From: Henckelia pumila
Lineage: Eukaryota; Streptophyta; Magnoliopsida; Lamiales; Gesneriaceae
DNA length: 64,000 bases
Direction of reading: 5' to 3'
Assembly (NCBI RefSeq): GCF_033568475.1
Contig: NC_133122.1
Span: 20,405,206 to 20,469,205 of the forward strand
Shown: one piece after another, positions 12,290 through 24,674 of the stretch
Layout of the letters: each line of letters begins with the position of its first letter
Position numbering within the stretch: position 1 is the first letter of the stretch
Notes under the pieces: model-generated
The model's database searches: none
Told to the model about the DNA's origin: nothing
Seen by the model: the letters and a program-made list of their open reading frames with translations, nothing else
Translations under genes and position numbers: made by a program

Positions 12290-12480
12290 TATAAGATGCT
12301 AGTTCAATGGTACCAACACTTTAAGAATCTATGTACTTATTCTGGAGGTACATGGTTCAAGTGTTAGGGAGGGCATAAAACCCACTGTCAGGAGTGGGAA
12401 GATCATGAGGTGCGATGCCCGTCAAACCATGCGGTCCGAGCCCATGCTATAGGCTGGAGAGGGATGCGGTGGAAGGACGT
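12290..12480 (+). repeat. Possible tRNA-derived SINE
   Basis: A box-A-like stretch (TAGTTCAATGGTACC, near 12300) is followed about 55 bases later by a box-B-like stretch (GGTTCAAGTGTT, near 12354), the spacing of an internal RNA polymerase III promoter. A GC-richer body follows. No A/T-rich tail or target duplication was found. Confidence 0.35.
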
Positions 12481-12487
12481 GAGTAGA

Positions 12488-12618
12488 TGCTACTACCCTG
12501 CGGGTGACGTGGCGGCTCATGATTGGTTAAAATCAATAGACCTCACGTGAGATCCATTAATTTTGACCAATCATGGGGTTACACGTCATCCGCAGGATAG
12601 TGCCCTGCGGGCGGCATG
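12488..12618. repeat. Palindromic MITE, copy 1
   Basis: The arms CATGATTGGTTAAAATCAAT and ATTAATTTTGACCAATCATG can pair, with an outer ACCCTGCGGGTGACGTG arm matched by a diverged right arm near 12588-12606. A second copy lies at 41814-41940. There is no coding capacity. Superfamily unknown, as no clear target duplication is seen. Confidence 0.6.
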
Positions 12619-12639
12619 TACTAAACCATAATGACGATG

Positions 12640-13325
12640 GATCAATCTATCACATCGGAATGGTCGATGTTATCTATGGGGTAACTATACTCCAAGGACA
12701 ATTTACCCCAAGAACAATTAAATGGACTCGAGTCGGACTTGAAGATACAAAAAAAAAAAAATTTAGTTGAATTCGAGTCCAAATTATTTTAATAATTAGT
12801 GAAACGCTCGTGGACTTTAATATTTTATTAATCATAGTAAGTAGGTATATATTACGTAAAAATCTTGACATTTTAAGTATTTATTTTGTACAATAGTTCA
12901 AACTATTTGTCAATGTTCAAATCTTTCGAGTCAAACTTGGTTCATTTACGCTCTCATCCATCCAAATTAAAGGGTGTCAATTTGGGTGGATAGGATGTGT
13001 GTGGGTCGTGTTAACACAAATATCATCTAAAAATTTTTCAAACCGAACCTGAGTAATGCCTCAAAATGATCAATCTAACTAACTCGATCAACCCAAAACA
13101 ATTCAATTTTATTTTTTGTTTTTTAAAAAAATAATTAAAAATTTTAAAAAAACACACAATAATAATAGCAACATTTAATTTAAACACATAATAACAAAAT
13201 TTAATTTTATGTATAATTTAAATTTGAAAATCTAGTTGTAAAAATTTAAAGTATATTTACGATAAAAAAATAAATAATTATTTTAAAAAATCAAAATTTT
13301 ACAAAATAAACGATCATGGAACCTG
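12640..13325. other. AT-rich spacer
   Basis: No gene or complete repeat seen. Confidence 0.4.
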
Positions 13326-13333
13326 CTGCTGTT

Positions 13334-13650
13334 TAGAGGTGTCAAAATGGGCTAGCCCGTTGGGTTGGCCCGTCCCGCCATACAAAATAGGTGGGTTGGA
13401 TTGACAATTTCTCAACCTGCCTAAAATTGGGCCGGCCCGCCTAATGGTGGGTTGTGAAGGGTTGCGGATTAGCCCGCCAGAACCAGCCAAATTACACGTA
13501 GGCCCGCTGGTTGACCCACCCCGCCACCTAAAATAGATGGGTTGGGTTGGTGTTCTCCCAACCCGCCTAAAAGGTGGGCCGTCCCGCCCCGCCTAATGGT
13601 AGGTTGCGACGGGTTGTGGGCCGCCCCGCTGGCCCGTTTTGACACCTCTA
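13334..13650. mobile_element. hAT-type MITE, 317 bp
   Basis: The ends are TAGAGGTGTCAAAATGGGC and GCCCGTTTTGACACCTCTA, near-perfect inverted repeats. The flanks CTGCTGTT (13326-13333) and CGGCTGTT (13651-13658) match at seven of eight bases, an 8-bp target duplication typical of hAT. The interior is GC-rich (GGGTTGG, CCCGCC repeats) and non-coding. Confidence 0.82.
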
Positions 13651-13659
13651 CGGCTGTTA

Positions 13660-14200
13660 TCATTCGGTATACATAGGTAAATTATCCGGTTAATGCAATA
13701 GTATTTGAACTATGTTAGTTAGTGCAATGAGCAAATCATGCGGGGTAAGGTCGCTAAAAAATGTTACCTATCATCATTAGTTAAATACCCATCTATCATA
13801 CTAACTCGAACGCCTCATAAAAACTACAATACTTTTGATTGGATCGTTATGTCAGTCCAACCTCCAACCAACAAAATGTCACTAAAACAAAAGGCTTAAG
13901 TTATGTAGACATTTTCATATTCTGAGAGCTAAAACTTATTTGTTTATCGAAAATAAATAAATAAATAAATTGATTGCTTAATTTGCTTCTGTTGTCTAAC
14001 GTTTTACCAACACGTACAATTTTATTTTATTTTTTTTTAAAATTTGGATAGGGGAATACCTTTTCAAGGAAGCTAACAATACTCCATTCTGAAATACGTC
14101 CCTCTCATTGGGCCTAAGAAGCGATCATCCCAAGCTCATAATCCACAAGACTACAACAATCTCTGAAAATACATTTATTATTTTTTTTAAAAATGAACCA
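13660..14200. other. AT-rich spacer
   Basis: No gene seen. A short (AAAT)n run lies near 13955-13971. Confidence 0.4.
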
Positions 14201-14207
14201 AAATAAG

Positions 14208-14748
14208 TAGGAATGTAAATGAGTCGAACAGTTCGCGAGCTGTTCGGGTCTCGGCTCGTTAAAAGCTCGTTCGAGCTCGTTTAATGAGGCTCGTTAAGGC
14301 AAACGAACCAAGCTCGAGCTTTACAATATTCGACTCGTTAGCTCGTGAACATGCTCGTTAACAGACTCGTTAGCTCGTGAACAGACTCGTTAACAAGCTC
14401 GTAAATCATCTCTTAGACGAAAAAATAATAGTATTGATATTTAATTTATAAATTTACACTTTACTTATGAAAATATTAAAAAATCTATAACAATTAATTT
14501 ATTAGAATAAAATTACAAATTTTAATAATAATATTATATTTTTTTCAAATATATAATTTAGTTTTTAATTAACTTAATGAATATTTAAATTTATAGTTTA
14601 AATATATTAAGCTCGTTTAGGCTCGATAAAAGCTCGAATAAGCTCGTGAGCCATGAATATATTCGTTAAATAAGCTCGGGCTCGGCTCGGTTATAAATGA
14701 ACCGAACTTGAACATTCAAAAACTCGGCTCGGCTCGTTTACATCCCTA
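14208..14748. mobile_element. hAT-type non-autonomous element, 541 bp
   Basis: The left end TAGGAATGTAAATGAGTCGA and the right end GGCTCGTTTACATCCCTA are inverted repeats. Flanks AAAATAAG (14200-14207) and AAATCAAG (14749-14756) agree at six of eight bases. The interior carries many GCTCGTTA/GAGCTCG units near both ends and an AT-rich middle, with no coding sequence. It is older than the 5444 copy judging by the degraded duplication. Confidence 0.75.
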
Positions 14749-14787
14749 AAATCAAGTTTTCGTCTCTTCTCTTATCCTAGCCCCAGA

Positions 14788-14934
14788 TGGCAGCCACCCT
14801 ATGCTGGAATTCTCAAGATTAATGTGGACGCGGCTGTCAAAGACACTGGCGATTATTTCAGCATCGACTTGGTGGGTAGAGACCATGAAGGAGTTGTGGT
14901 ATTCGTCATGGGCAGATGCTTCTCCGGATGTTAG
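14788..14934 (+). pseudogene. RNase H-like domain fragment, probably LINE-derived
   Basis: About 48 codons read WQPPYAGILKINVDAA then RDHEGVVV and end at a stop. This is the start of the plant RVT_3/RNase H-like domain (W-PP--G-LK-N-DAA ... RD--G). Only the first third of the domain is present and no upstream reverse transcriptase is seen, so it is a relic. Confidence 0.6.
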
Positions 14935-14939
14935 TTACT

Positions 14940-15950
14940 TCATTGCTCCATATAAACTCTCTCAGACACTATCTCGTTATTCTTGTTTAAGTGAGGCTTA
15001 ACCAATCTTGCTACTCAATGTACTCATAAGAATCTACTTTTTTAATAACTAATTATTAATTAATTTGGTCAAGCCGATAATAAAATTACATTAGTACCCA
15101 TAATCTATTTTTCAAATCTTCAATCTTATTTTTATCTATATTTTCAAATTCAATCATATTTTTATTTATATTTTAAAATATTTAGATAATTAATTATTCC
15201 TAATAAAATAAATATGTAAAAATAATCGATTTGAAAATAACAAAAATTATTATTTTTAAATTCAAATTTATAAGCACGCAACATGTAGATATATATGTAG
15301 AACTTTTGTAAAGTGAGATAGAAGAAAAAGTGATAAATAATTAAAATAAATTTTTTCTTTTAAATTTACGCAAAACCTACTTCACAGCTCATAGGTCAAT
15401 TTTATATGAGACATATATCCTATTCGATCTAACCCCTAAAATATATTATTTTTTAGGACAAAAATTACTTTTCATGGCAAATATGTGCATGATTGAGTTG
15501 TATGTGCAGATAGTATTGCCAATTTATAAAATAAAATTTAAAAGTGGGATGTTATTAACATTTTATAGAGTATAAATAATATTTTCTCTATACATGAGAA
15601 GATTTCATACAATTTGTATTCTATTACTTGGTTAGAAAAACATATTAGTTTTAATTTTATAATAGCATCAAATAATTTAAATCTATTTTGTGAAGCGTTT
15701 ATTTGTTCATATTAAAAGTCTATGTGAAAATAATAAAAAAGTTCATATATTTAATAATGATGTCGTTTACTCTTTATTTTTAGTTTAACAAAAATAAACT
15801 ACAATTAAAATTGATCAATTACTTGTTGGCAATTTCGGAGCAAAATATTAAATATTTGACACTATATAAACGTATGACTATGACCTCCAAAATTTTTGCC
15901 ATAAATCCTCTCTTATCATTGTTTAAATTTTAATCTTGGAAACTAAATAT
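14940..15950. other. AT-rich spacer before the MYB3R gene
   Basis: No gene or complete element seen. Confidence 0.4.
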
Positions 15951-16095
15951 TATATTCCTGGTTCTAATAATCTCGGCCGTCCGAATACGGCCCTAACCAA
16001 TCCGACGGACTATAGTCAGCCACCGAAACAACAAACCACATTGATCGGTTACGACGCTAGATTCACTCCACAAAATCTCAGCCATCTTTTTCCAA

Positions 16096-16366
16096 TCCAA
16101 CGGTCAGTATTTACCCGGGAAGATTTACCCCCCATCAAAACATTCGGCACTTAACCAATGGCTGAGCTGCTTATGTGCCGTTTGAGGTTCAAACTTTTGC
16201 ACCTAACGGGCCACGCAGAACCGTCAATCCCCGTCACAGTAATCTTCTCACATTCTCGCAGCGGAATGACTGCAGCCTAACGGCGCCGTTATCGACCCCT
16301 AATAAGTATTCGTTACATACAAAAGATCTACAAATATTTACTCGTCCTCTCTCTCACATTCAACGG
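16096..16366 (+). promoter_or_regulatory. Cluster of MYB3R target cores including one exact MSA element
   Basis: TCCAACGGTCA at 16096-16106 fits every position of the mitosis-specific activator (MSA) consensus YCYAACGGYYA, the site bound by MYB3R proteins in G2/M genes. Further AACGG cores lie at 16205-16209 and 16362-16366, and the perfect palindrome TAACGGCGCCGTTA at 16278-16291 carries two opposed cores. All lie 0.9-1.15 kb before the ATG, around the likely transcription start and first non-coding exon. This suggests cell-cycle control and possible autoregulation. Confidence 0.6.
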
Positions 16367-17236
16367 GCAGGTATTTTTGCAGCTCGGGAATCTCTCTCTC
16401 TCAAGAGATTTTTCTGTTTTCTTAGGGTTTCGCGATTGAAGAAGATTATTATTTCTCGGTTCGTAAGGTTATTTATAATTTTTTAAAGGTTTTTGAGTTT
16501 TAATTTACATGAATTATTTTCTAGTTTCATTGAACTTGATGAATTAGGTTAATTGTGCTATTTATTCTTGTTCCTAGCTAGCTCTGATCAAGCGATGCAT
16601 AGTGAGGTTTTGTTTTTCTGTGATTTGATGATTTTGGCTTTTGTTTTATGCTTTAGGTTTTTGGGAGATTATTTCGTGGTTTTTGGGATCCGAACTTGTC
16701 TTATTGTTTTGTTGTTTCCGAAATTATTTTTTAAGAAAAGTTTGGAGAATCTGTTTGTTGTTGATTATTTAATCAACTCGGTAATTCAAATATTAGATTG
16801 GTGAATCAGGGAAGTTTGATATATGATTGTTAAGCTGTGTTGGTGTTTTCTTAGTTCCAATTTCTATTTGCCTACTCTTTTGTTAATTTTTAGATGAGTG
16901 GTTTGCGGAATTTTATGTTGTGACTGCGTGCAAAATTAGAAATCGTCAGCTTGTGAAAATTGATCATTTATCAAACTGGTATATTTGATGAAAATGGCTT
17001 TTGATTCATAAGCTTTGTTTTGGTGTTACTGTAAGATTCTTGAATTTAATTTCTATGAATTTGCTACCAATTTCTTTTGAGTTTCTCTGTTTGATAAAAT
17101 TGTGTATTTATCTGTTTAAGGAGCCCTGATTCATCAATGTACCATTACAATGACATTTTGTTTTTATATAGGTTTTGTTAGATTGGTGAAGCTTGAACTA
17201 GTTTGGATTTTGAAAGGTTATGAGTTTGAAGGACAA
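16340..17236 (+). other. Probable 5' UTR exon and 5' UTR intron of the MYB3R gene
   Basis: A CT-rich leader (CTCTCTCTCAC near 16350, TCTCTCTCTC near 16391) is followed by a T-rich, intron-like stretch up to an acceptor (TTTTTATATAG, about 17162-17172). The coding ATG follows at 17237. The exact donor was not fixed. Open frames in this stretch lack coding character. Confidence 0.45.
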
Positions 17237-20200
17237 ATGACAGAGGTGAAACCAGACGATTTGTTCGTTGAGAACAAGCAATCTACAGCTGCTTCAACCT
17301 CTTCTGTTTCTGAGAATGGTAGCAGCGCTGCTTCTATGCCTCCCGGCATCAGAAGTCCCATTAATGCTTCACCAGCTCATCGGTAATTTTTTTTTATGTC
17401 TTCTCATATTATGTTTTTCTGAGCAACATATTAGTTTTGTGGCTTGTTGCTGACTATGCAAATTACATTTGCCAGAAAAGTTTTTTTTCTTCTTTGAACT
17501 AAAGCTTTAGGATGTGCTTCACTCCAGGGATGATTTGCTTTACTATTCAACAGAGGGTTATACTTCTTGTTGGATAGATTCAATTGGCGGCTTTGGTCGA
17601 CCAGTTGTTCAATTCTTTCACCATTGTTGTTCCACTTAGCCTTATCCCAGTGTAGTGGGGTTTTAGTGATAGGTTATGTTGGAACTTGAAGATCCTATTT
17701 AGTCAAATACCTAACAAACTCCTATCTTCTTTTCATTATATACATTCACCCATGCAACGTGCAATAACATAGTATAAGTTTTATAGAACGTTTCTGGGGA
17801 AATGAAATTTGCAACAATGAGATGCTATAATTGCCTAAGATGATAAAGCTATGTTACTCATTCATTTCTCCTTAATACCTACCAGCATTTGGGTCAGCGT
17901 GAAATTTGAAAATCGATTTAACAGCCTGATCTTATGTATTTTAGCAGTAGTTTTGCTTTTAAAGGTTATTGTTGTGTATATGTTGTTTCAATTTATTAAA
18001 AAACAGAAAGTCATAGATTAATGATCTGAAATTTAAGTGACATGACTTTGGTTCACAGACGAACTACTGGGCCAATTAGAAGAGCAAAGGGAGGTTGGAC
18101 TCCGGAGGAGGTAATGCTTTTTTTATCAATCGGAGCTAAACAATATACAGATTTCAGAAGTTTACAGAATGATGTATCTGCTTGGTCAATTACTTTGAGA
18201 CCCATTGATTCAAAATTTATGTGCTTAATATTTTAGGAGTGCCTCAATTATTTTTTTTTAGGATGATACACTAAAGAAAGCTGTCACGGCATTCAAAGGG
18301 AAGTCATGGAAAAAGATAGGTATAATTTTCTGTCTGATTTATGCATGATGCTATTTGCATTTTGTGTTCATATTCCTTACTTTCATTTGGAACATTTTTT
18401 TATTTAATTACGTTGTGGTGATGTTTTAGTATTATGGTTCACTGAAATTATATGAGTTAACCATATAACATTTGTTCATCAGAAGTAAACAGTAGACTTG
18501 AAATCTCCATTCATGGAATCTTGAACCAAAGGCTAATGCTTATTAATCTGTAGTTCAGAGATGGTTGTTTTATCATGATGTTATAGAAATTTTTATGGAG
18601 CATAACGGAAGACATTATAAAAAGTGAGGCTAAAAATTTAGTTTGATTCGTGCACATTCTTTTGGAGTTCTTTAAGTTAAAAATATTATGGCTCTAGTTT
18701 AACAAGAGCAACCTTTCTTTGAGTGGTTTTCCTTTAACATTTACGTTCAAAATGTATAGTTCATAAAATTTCTACTCATGTAACTTGTAACTCTAACGTG
18801 ATGTGTATGTAGCTGAGTTTTTTCCACATAGATCAGAAGTGCAGTGCTTGCATCGGTGGCAAAAAGTTCTTAATCCTGAACTTGTCAAAGGCCCCTGGAC
18901 TCAAGAGGTTGGTAGTTGAAGCCCTCCCACTCCTATCGGTGTCCGTTTCATTTTCAAATAATCTGTTATGGCCATTGAGCGTGGAGAAAATTGGGAAATA
19001 TACCTGGTCAAACATTTTATTTAAAAAAAAAATACCTCCCCAAGTTTGTCATTTTTAAAAATAAATGTTGACCGAGATTATATGCGTGATTCTGCAACTG
19101 TGCTCTGCTACTTTCAGGAGGATGATACAATTTCGGAATTGGTGGCTAAATATGGACCTACAAAATGGTCGGTTATAGCAAAATCGTTGCCCGGTCGAAT
19201 TGGAAAGCAATGCCGCGAGAGGTAACATTTTTAATGACTCATGCTCTTGATATGTTTTGGTATATAGTGTTGTTCATCCAAAGTTCTGCATGTGCATGTA
19301 AGTTTGTATAGATTCCTTGTAAATGTTAGATGTTTCTGTTACCAGTGCTCACGTTTGCCTTATAACTATGAAAGCAACTTGCATGTGCCGGCAGTGTCCT
19401 GTTTTTTTTCAGTCTGTCCAGTTAAAAAACTGATGATAAGTCAAGAGTATAGTGACTCAAAGCTTTGAAACTCTCTTGTTTAGAATTCAATGTAATATTC
19501 AACGGGCATCAAGTTAAGAATTTTGAGAAGTTGGGATATTTAATATTTGTAAGCTGTATACATTTTTTCGTTCATGCATTACCTATTAGTTTGTGAAGCA
19601 ATTTCTGGAGTTCTTTGTTTAGTTATACGCGTTGGAGTTAAAATATTCTAATTCCATTGCATAAATTTGCATAAATTTGCATAAATTGAATCTCATTCCT
19701 GGGAAACTTCAGGTGGCACAATCATTTGAATCCAAACATTAAGAAGGACATCTGGACTATGGAGGAAGAACTTACATTGCTTAATGCCCACCGGGTTCAT
19801 GGGAATAAATGGGCTGAATTGGCCAAACTTCTGCCTGGAAGGTATCGATATTACACTGCTATAGCCTATATCTATTTGTGTGGGGTAAAAGTGGCTTCAT
19901 AGTTCATACTTTCATATGAGGTGACTCTTTGCTAGATGTACCGCGTATTAAGAAGAATGGCTCATCCTATATTTGTCTTTCAACATCTTTTCTGGTCGCT
20001 AATATTACCAATTTCACTACTTTCATTTTTTATTCCATCTTCCAGCAATAGATTCAAACCCCCATGAAAACTGAATTCATTTCAGATATATTAAAATATA
20101 GATATGCTGCTGGAGAGATTTAATGAAAGAATTGCAATGCAATTTTGATTAGGTCCTTGTTTCATACTCACCTTGTTTGCGCCCAGGTAGAGATGTTGTT

Positions 20201-21666
20201 TAGTTATTCCAAACTTTTGCCTCGTATTTGGGAGCTTTATTTTTTTAATTTCTTGCATGTACTTGCTTCAGTCGACAATTTTCATCACAGTGCTGTGCCA
20301 TGTCCGTTGAACATGTATGATATGTCTCTTCTAGAACTATACTGGAAATCTAGTTTGAGTGTCATAAATTATATTTTTCTTGATTTTTTTTGCAAATGAG
20401 ATTCTTGATTGCAAAAATAAAATAAAAAATCATACGACTGTACTTGACTAGTTAGGAAAAGACACGTTTCAGGTGGATTCATTTCTGTCTGTGTATCAAA
20501 GTTTGTTTTATGTTGGCCATGCCTTGTTATAAGAGGTAGGCTGCCGTTGTTTTGCACTAAAAGACTCAACCTTGCATGGTACTGTTTACTGCACGCATTG
20601 TATATTTTGCGTGAAACTTGTAACTGGCTGTAATCTGTGCAGAACTGATAATGCAATCAAGAATCACTGGAACAGCTCTCTGAAAAAGAAATTCGATTTC
20701 TATCAGGCTACCGGGAACCTTCCTACAGTTGCGAAACATATTAATCGAGATAGTGCCAGTGACATGAATAGAACTACTCTTAGTGGAGAACCGCCTACTG
20801 TTTCAAGTAGGGGGATGCATATATCTGTTTTAGAGTCTTCTGAAACCACTGATACACAGAAAGTTGAAGATGTAAAGGATGCAACAGATATCATGACGAA
20901 AAATCATGATTTTGCTTCCTCAACTCTTTATCTGCAAATTGAGTCTACCATATCTGAGAGCACTAATAGTGACACGATGCTATCAGAAGCAGCTAATATA
21001 CAATCAAACAAGGAATCTAAGATTGAGAAGCAAGGAATATATGATGAGGCATGTGGCTACTATACATACAGCCCCGGATCACATTGGGACGTTCCTGTGC
21101 ATGGAACACTACATTACGTGCCACCACAGTCGGACAGCCGTGCCCATTTAGATTTGAAAATTTCCAATAATCATTTAATTCAGTCTGAATCAGATGTTTT
21201 CCCCTCTACGCCTTCTAAAGCTTCACTTACTCCACCAAGTGTAGCAGGTGGAAGCAGGACTGAATTAACTCCTGAATCTATTCTGGAAATTGCTGCCAGA
21301 ATGGCTGCGAGGAGCTTTCCAAATACTCCATCCATTCTGAGAAAGAGAAGGACTAGAACGCAGCATGGGGAAACAAGTTTGCCAAATGGCGAGAAAACTC
21401 ATACGTCTGAGGAGGTGGGCTCACAAAACCTTAGTTTATGCTCGGATCATACATGCAAAGATGACACGAGCAAGTCCTTCAATTCATCTCCTCCGTATCG
21501 GTTAAATTCCACAAGGACTTCTGTTCTCACGTCTGTCGGGAAGCAGCTCAATTTTTCCCCTAACATGGAGCAAGACTGTCATCAAAATGATTCAAAATCA
21601 GTAGACCTGACAACCAGGCGAGTCCCTCCTGTAACAAAGTTCTACACACGTCAAAGACAAAGGTGA
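17237..21666 (+). CDS. MYB3R: R1R2R3-MYB transcription factor, MYB3R3/5-like (seven exons, 535 aa)
   Basis: Nuclear regulator of G2/M genes through MSA elements. Exons 17237-17382, 18059-18110, 18262-18319, 18813-18907, 19118-19221, 19713-19841 and 20643-21666 keep one frame. Three MYB repeats cover about residues 60-212: R1 starts GGWTPEEDDTL, R2 KGPWTQEEDDTI with SLPGRIGKQCRERWHNHLNP, R3 KKDIWTMEEELTLL with [20 protein letters not shown]; the conserved tryptophans are present. The acidic, Ser-rich tail contains ILEIAARMAARSFPNTPSIL, a block shared by plant MYB3Rs. At 535 aa it is close to Arabidopsis MYB3R3 and MYB3R5, which mainly repress, and shorter than the activator types MYB3R1 and MYB3R4; the assignment to the repressor group is inferred from length. 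The in-frame stretch before 17237 has no better start. MSA-like sites lie upstream. Confidence 0.95.
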
Positions 21667-21699
21667 TGTAATTGAATGCTTTTCTATTCGTGGCTGTAG

Positions 21700-22925
21700 C
21701 ATAGACTCGAGCGAGGCCCTTGTTCTTATCCTTGAAAGCTGCACTTTCTATTAGCCCTCACTGCTGCTGTATTTCATTCTTCATAGCTGCTGATTTAGTG
21801 ATATTCTTCTATTACTCGTTACTTCTCAGTTCTCACTTTGTACATTATATCGAATCATGATATTCCCATGTTTTGGCGATACTTTTGGAATACTAATTAT
21901 TTAATTTGTTTCTCGGTTCGTTCTTGTCCTTCAGTTAAAAGAATCTCAGGTTTGTAAGTGATAAAAGATATGTGAATTGCTGCTGTTTTGATTGGGTATA
22001 ACACACAGAGTATAATCAACATCCCTGTGGACCAAAGATTTAGAATGTTTCTGATGTTTATGTATATTTTTCTTGAAGAATGTACTTTACCAGGTTCAAT
22101 TCCATATATAACGTCATACACGGTCTCGTTTGTTTAGTTGGGTTGATGAGATCGTATAATAAATAATATCCTGATTTATAAAATAGGACACGAAATAGTT
22201 AAAAAAATAATAACATACTTGGTAAGATTGGTTGTATCGAATCACTAATCATAAAGCAACTTTTAGTGATTACAATCTTCCAAGTTGAAACAATTTGCAC
22301 ATCAATTGCACAAAGACTGCACAGTTGTAGCACTTGACGTTTGGTGTGGGGGAGAATATAATAAAGTATTCGTGTTCTAATATAAAACTAATGAAACCAT
22401 AAGAAAATATCAAACAAATGTGAGGAATTGTTTGAGGTCACTTGTTAGTGTACGATGAGTCGATGACAACGGAAAAATAAAAGGATTGATCATGCATATG
22501 CTCCCTCCAATAACCCACAATCGACAGTATTTGATATAATATAATTACACGCAGTGGCACGATTAATATTCAAATTTTTTTCCGTAAACAAAAATATGTC
22601 ATAGTCCACTATACTTCCAAAAAAAAAACTTTTATGCCTTTTAGTTTTGTACACGAACACCAAAGTAAATGCATTGACATCTCCACAGTCGTTGCACGGC
22701 ATTAGCACTCCATTTTTGACAGAAAATGAGACGACCAAAACTTGCATAAATTAACTCACTAATAATAAACTATCCATGCATTGTTTCTCCAACAAAACAA
22801 ATATGAAACAAATGACATTAATCGACAGAATCTGAATCTGCAAGATATGATCTTTTGACATGAAACTTACTCCTTAAAGGATAGAGATTAGTATCATGTT
22901 AAATTCATTCCAAAAACAGAGTGGC
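21700..22925. other. MYB3R 3' UTR and spacer to the ARP-like gene
   Basis: MYB3R and the ARP-like gene converge here. No other gene is recognised in this 1.2 kb. Confidence 0.45.
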
Positions 22926-22932
22926 TCTAACT

Positions 22933-23505
22933 CTAAGTTCCCATCTGTTTGAGAAATGTAGTTAGCCTCGAGTGCTTGGCAGCCCACTGGTCGGCGAGTT
23001 TCTGCTCTTTCGCCTCTGCTTCCCTTCTCAATCCTGCTAATTGTTCTCTATATTCGGCTTCGATTCGATCCAAACTAGCCCTTTGCTCTTCCCTGAGAGC
23101 TCTGACTTTTGCTTCTATGGCCTCCATTTTCTCCTTCCTTCTGCTAGCCTTCTCCGATTCCAACTGAAGTTGGACCCTTTTCAGTCTCCATTCGGCTTCT
23201 TTCTTATGAGCAACCCAAGATTGCTTCCCCTGTTCCAAGTCTTTGCAGCATTCGGCGAGTTCAGAAAGTAGTGGATTCTGATCTCCAGCCAGAGGATTGA
23301 ACCCATGACACGCCAAAGTACCCATCATTGATCCATTAACTGGTATTGACATTGTAGTATCAGGCTGATGAGACCACGGAGAAAGGCTTAAACTCACAGA
23401 TGGCGGTGTCGAGCTTAGACTAGCCAGCCATGGAGGAAGCACTTGGGGTGTTGGAGGGGGAGGCTGGTCAGTATATTGGAGAAATCTGCCGTTTGAAGTT
23501 GTCAT
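22933..23505 (-). CDS. MYB-less AS1/PHANTASTICA/RS2 (ARP) C-terminal protein, 190 aa
   Basis: Single open frame matching the C-terminal half of the ARP leaf-polarity regulators. It opens [10 protein letters not shown], where full AS1 reads MATSNGGFLH about 168 residues in. Then come VLPPWLAS and [27 protein letters not shown], and a long coiled coil from about residue 90 ([58 protein letters not shown]) ending FLKQMGT; the family ends FLEQMG. The length fits the whole C-terminal half. The N-terminal R2R3 MYB DNA-binding part is absent: an in-frame TGA sits two codons before the ATG (23509-23511), and no MYB-coding sequence is seen on this strand in the following 8 kb. In the family this region mediates self-association, so the product could pair with full-length ARP without binding DNA. 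It may also be a young truncated duplicate. The intact reading frame and family-conserved residues argue against plain decay. Confidence 0.9.
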   Translation of the reverse strand: MTTSNGRFLQYTDQPPPPTPQVLPPWLASLSSTPPSVSLSLSPWSHQPDTTMSIPVNGSMMGTLACHGFNPLAGDQNPLLSELAECCKDLEQGKQSWVAHKKEAEWRLKRVQLQLESEKASRRKEKMEAIEAKVRALREEQRASLDRIEAEYREQLAGLRREAEAKEQKLADQWAAKHSRLTTFLKQMGT

Positions 23506-23900
23506 TTTTCAGATTCTTGAGTTGTGGAAATGAAGTTTAATTTCTACAGTCAATTCTATGCAAGATTCTCCTTCTCCGTGAACTGAAACAAAAAAAAAAA
23601 AAAAAAAGAAGAAGAAAAAGTGAAAAATTTAGACACACACAACCCTCTCTATTCAAGATTTTCACACTTTTCTTGAATCTCTTGTGCTTTTATCTAAAGG
23701 AGAAGTACTCAAGAAAACGCAGGCACATAGCTATCAAAAGTGTGACAAATGGATCAAACACAAAACTTAATGCTTACGTACCATTGCAATTATGTTCAAG
23801 AATCAAGAAACCAGCAAGTTTTATTTATCCAAATCCCATTTCCTATTTTCTCATATTTGTTAACATATATACGTTACCTGTAAATCTGAAATGGCTACCC

Positions 23901-23915
23901 CTTTATAACTTTATA
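23901..23915 (-). promoter_or_regulatory. Candidate TATA boxes of the ARP-like gene
   Basis: Two TATAAAG boxes on the minus strand (23901-23907 and 23909-23915) lie about 400 bp before the ATG. The leader between them and the ATG is A/T-rich with a long poly(T) tract on the coding strand (near 23590-23606). They are the best TATA match in the upstream region; use is inferred. Confidence 0.35.
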
Positions 23916-24471
23916 GCTTCAGCAAAGAAAGGTGATGAAGAAAAGACTCTGTGACTGTGAGCGAGCTCAGAATTGATGGATACAAGTACGTACAACTGTT
24001 TAATATATAAGATTATTATTTGGTTATTTATTTATTTTGAAAATTGCTGTTAGTTTTATTTTATGATTTCTAAATAAACATAACGTGACAAATCTAGTAA
24101 AGCTAATTTACGGAAAGTATTATGTTCTGTACGTGTTTGGATTCAGTTAATTGGTTTTATCATTTGCTGGTTTAATTTCCCATTTTTGTAAAAACTGAAA
24201 ACATTCAGGTGACAGTCTATAATAATATTTCGATATTTTTTTTTTAAGAATTATATTCTCAATACTGGATGTCTCCACATATTTATTAGTAATACATGCA
24301 CACAAAAAGATAGTTTATGTTATATATATAAAAAAAAGTATTTTTTTGAAATTGTAAAAATAAAGTTGAAAAATAGTATTTATAACTTATAAGTACTACA
24401 TAATAAATTTAATGAAATATAAAAGAAATACATTTTTGTGCATCCATTAAAATAACCAATGGTTATTTTAA

Positions 24472-24674
24472 GGGCAATTTGCTAAAAAATCCCCAAATAC
24501 AAACATGTTTTGCTTTGGGGTTTCTAGTCATAAAATGTGGTACAAAACAATACAAGATGTGGTACAAAACCATAAAATATGTGGTTCAAATTAACAAAAA
24601 ATGTGGTACAAAAAAGTGGCTAAAAAGTGCAGAGCAAAACATGATTGCATTGGGGATTTTTGAGCAATTTGCAC
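24472..24674. mobile_element. MULE-type MITE, 203 bp, perfect 9-bp target duplication
   Basis: It starts GGGCAATTTGC and ends GCAATTTGCAC, with further inverted matches inside (AACATGTTTTGCTTTGGGG against GCAAAACATGATTGCATTGG). Flanks are TTATTTTAA on both sides (24463-24471, 24675-24683), a perfect 9-bp duplication as Mutator-like transposases produce. The middle holds four or five degenerate AAAATGTGGTACAAAA units. Confidence 0.82.

Noticed and set aside
23673-23954. 93-codon frame on the plus strand
   Set aside because: It runs antisense to the leader of the ARP-like gene, with no motif or family character.
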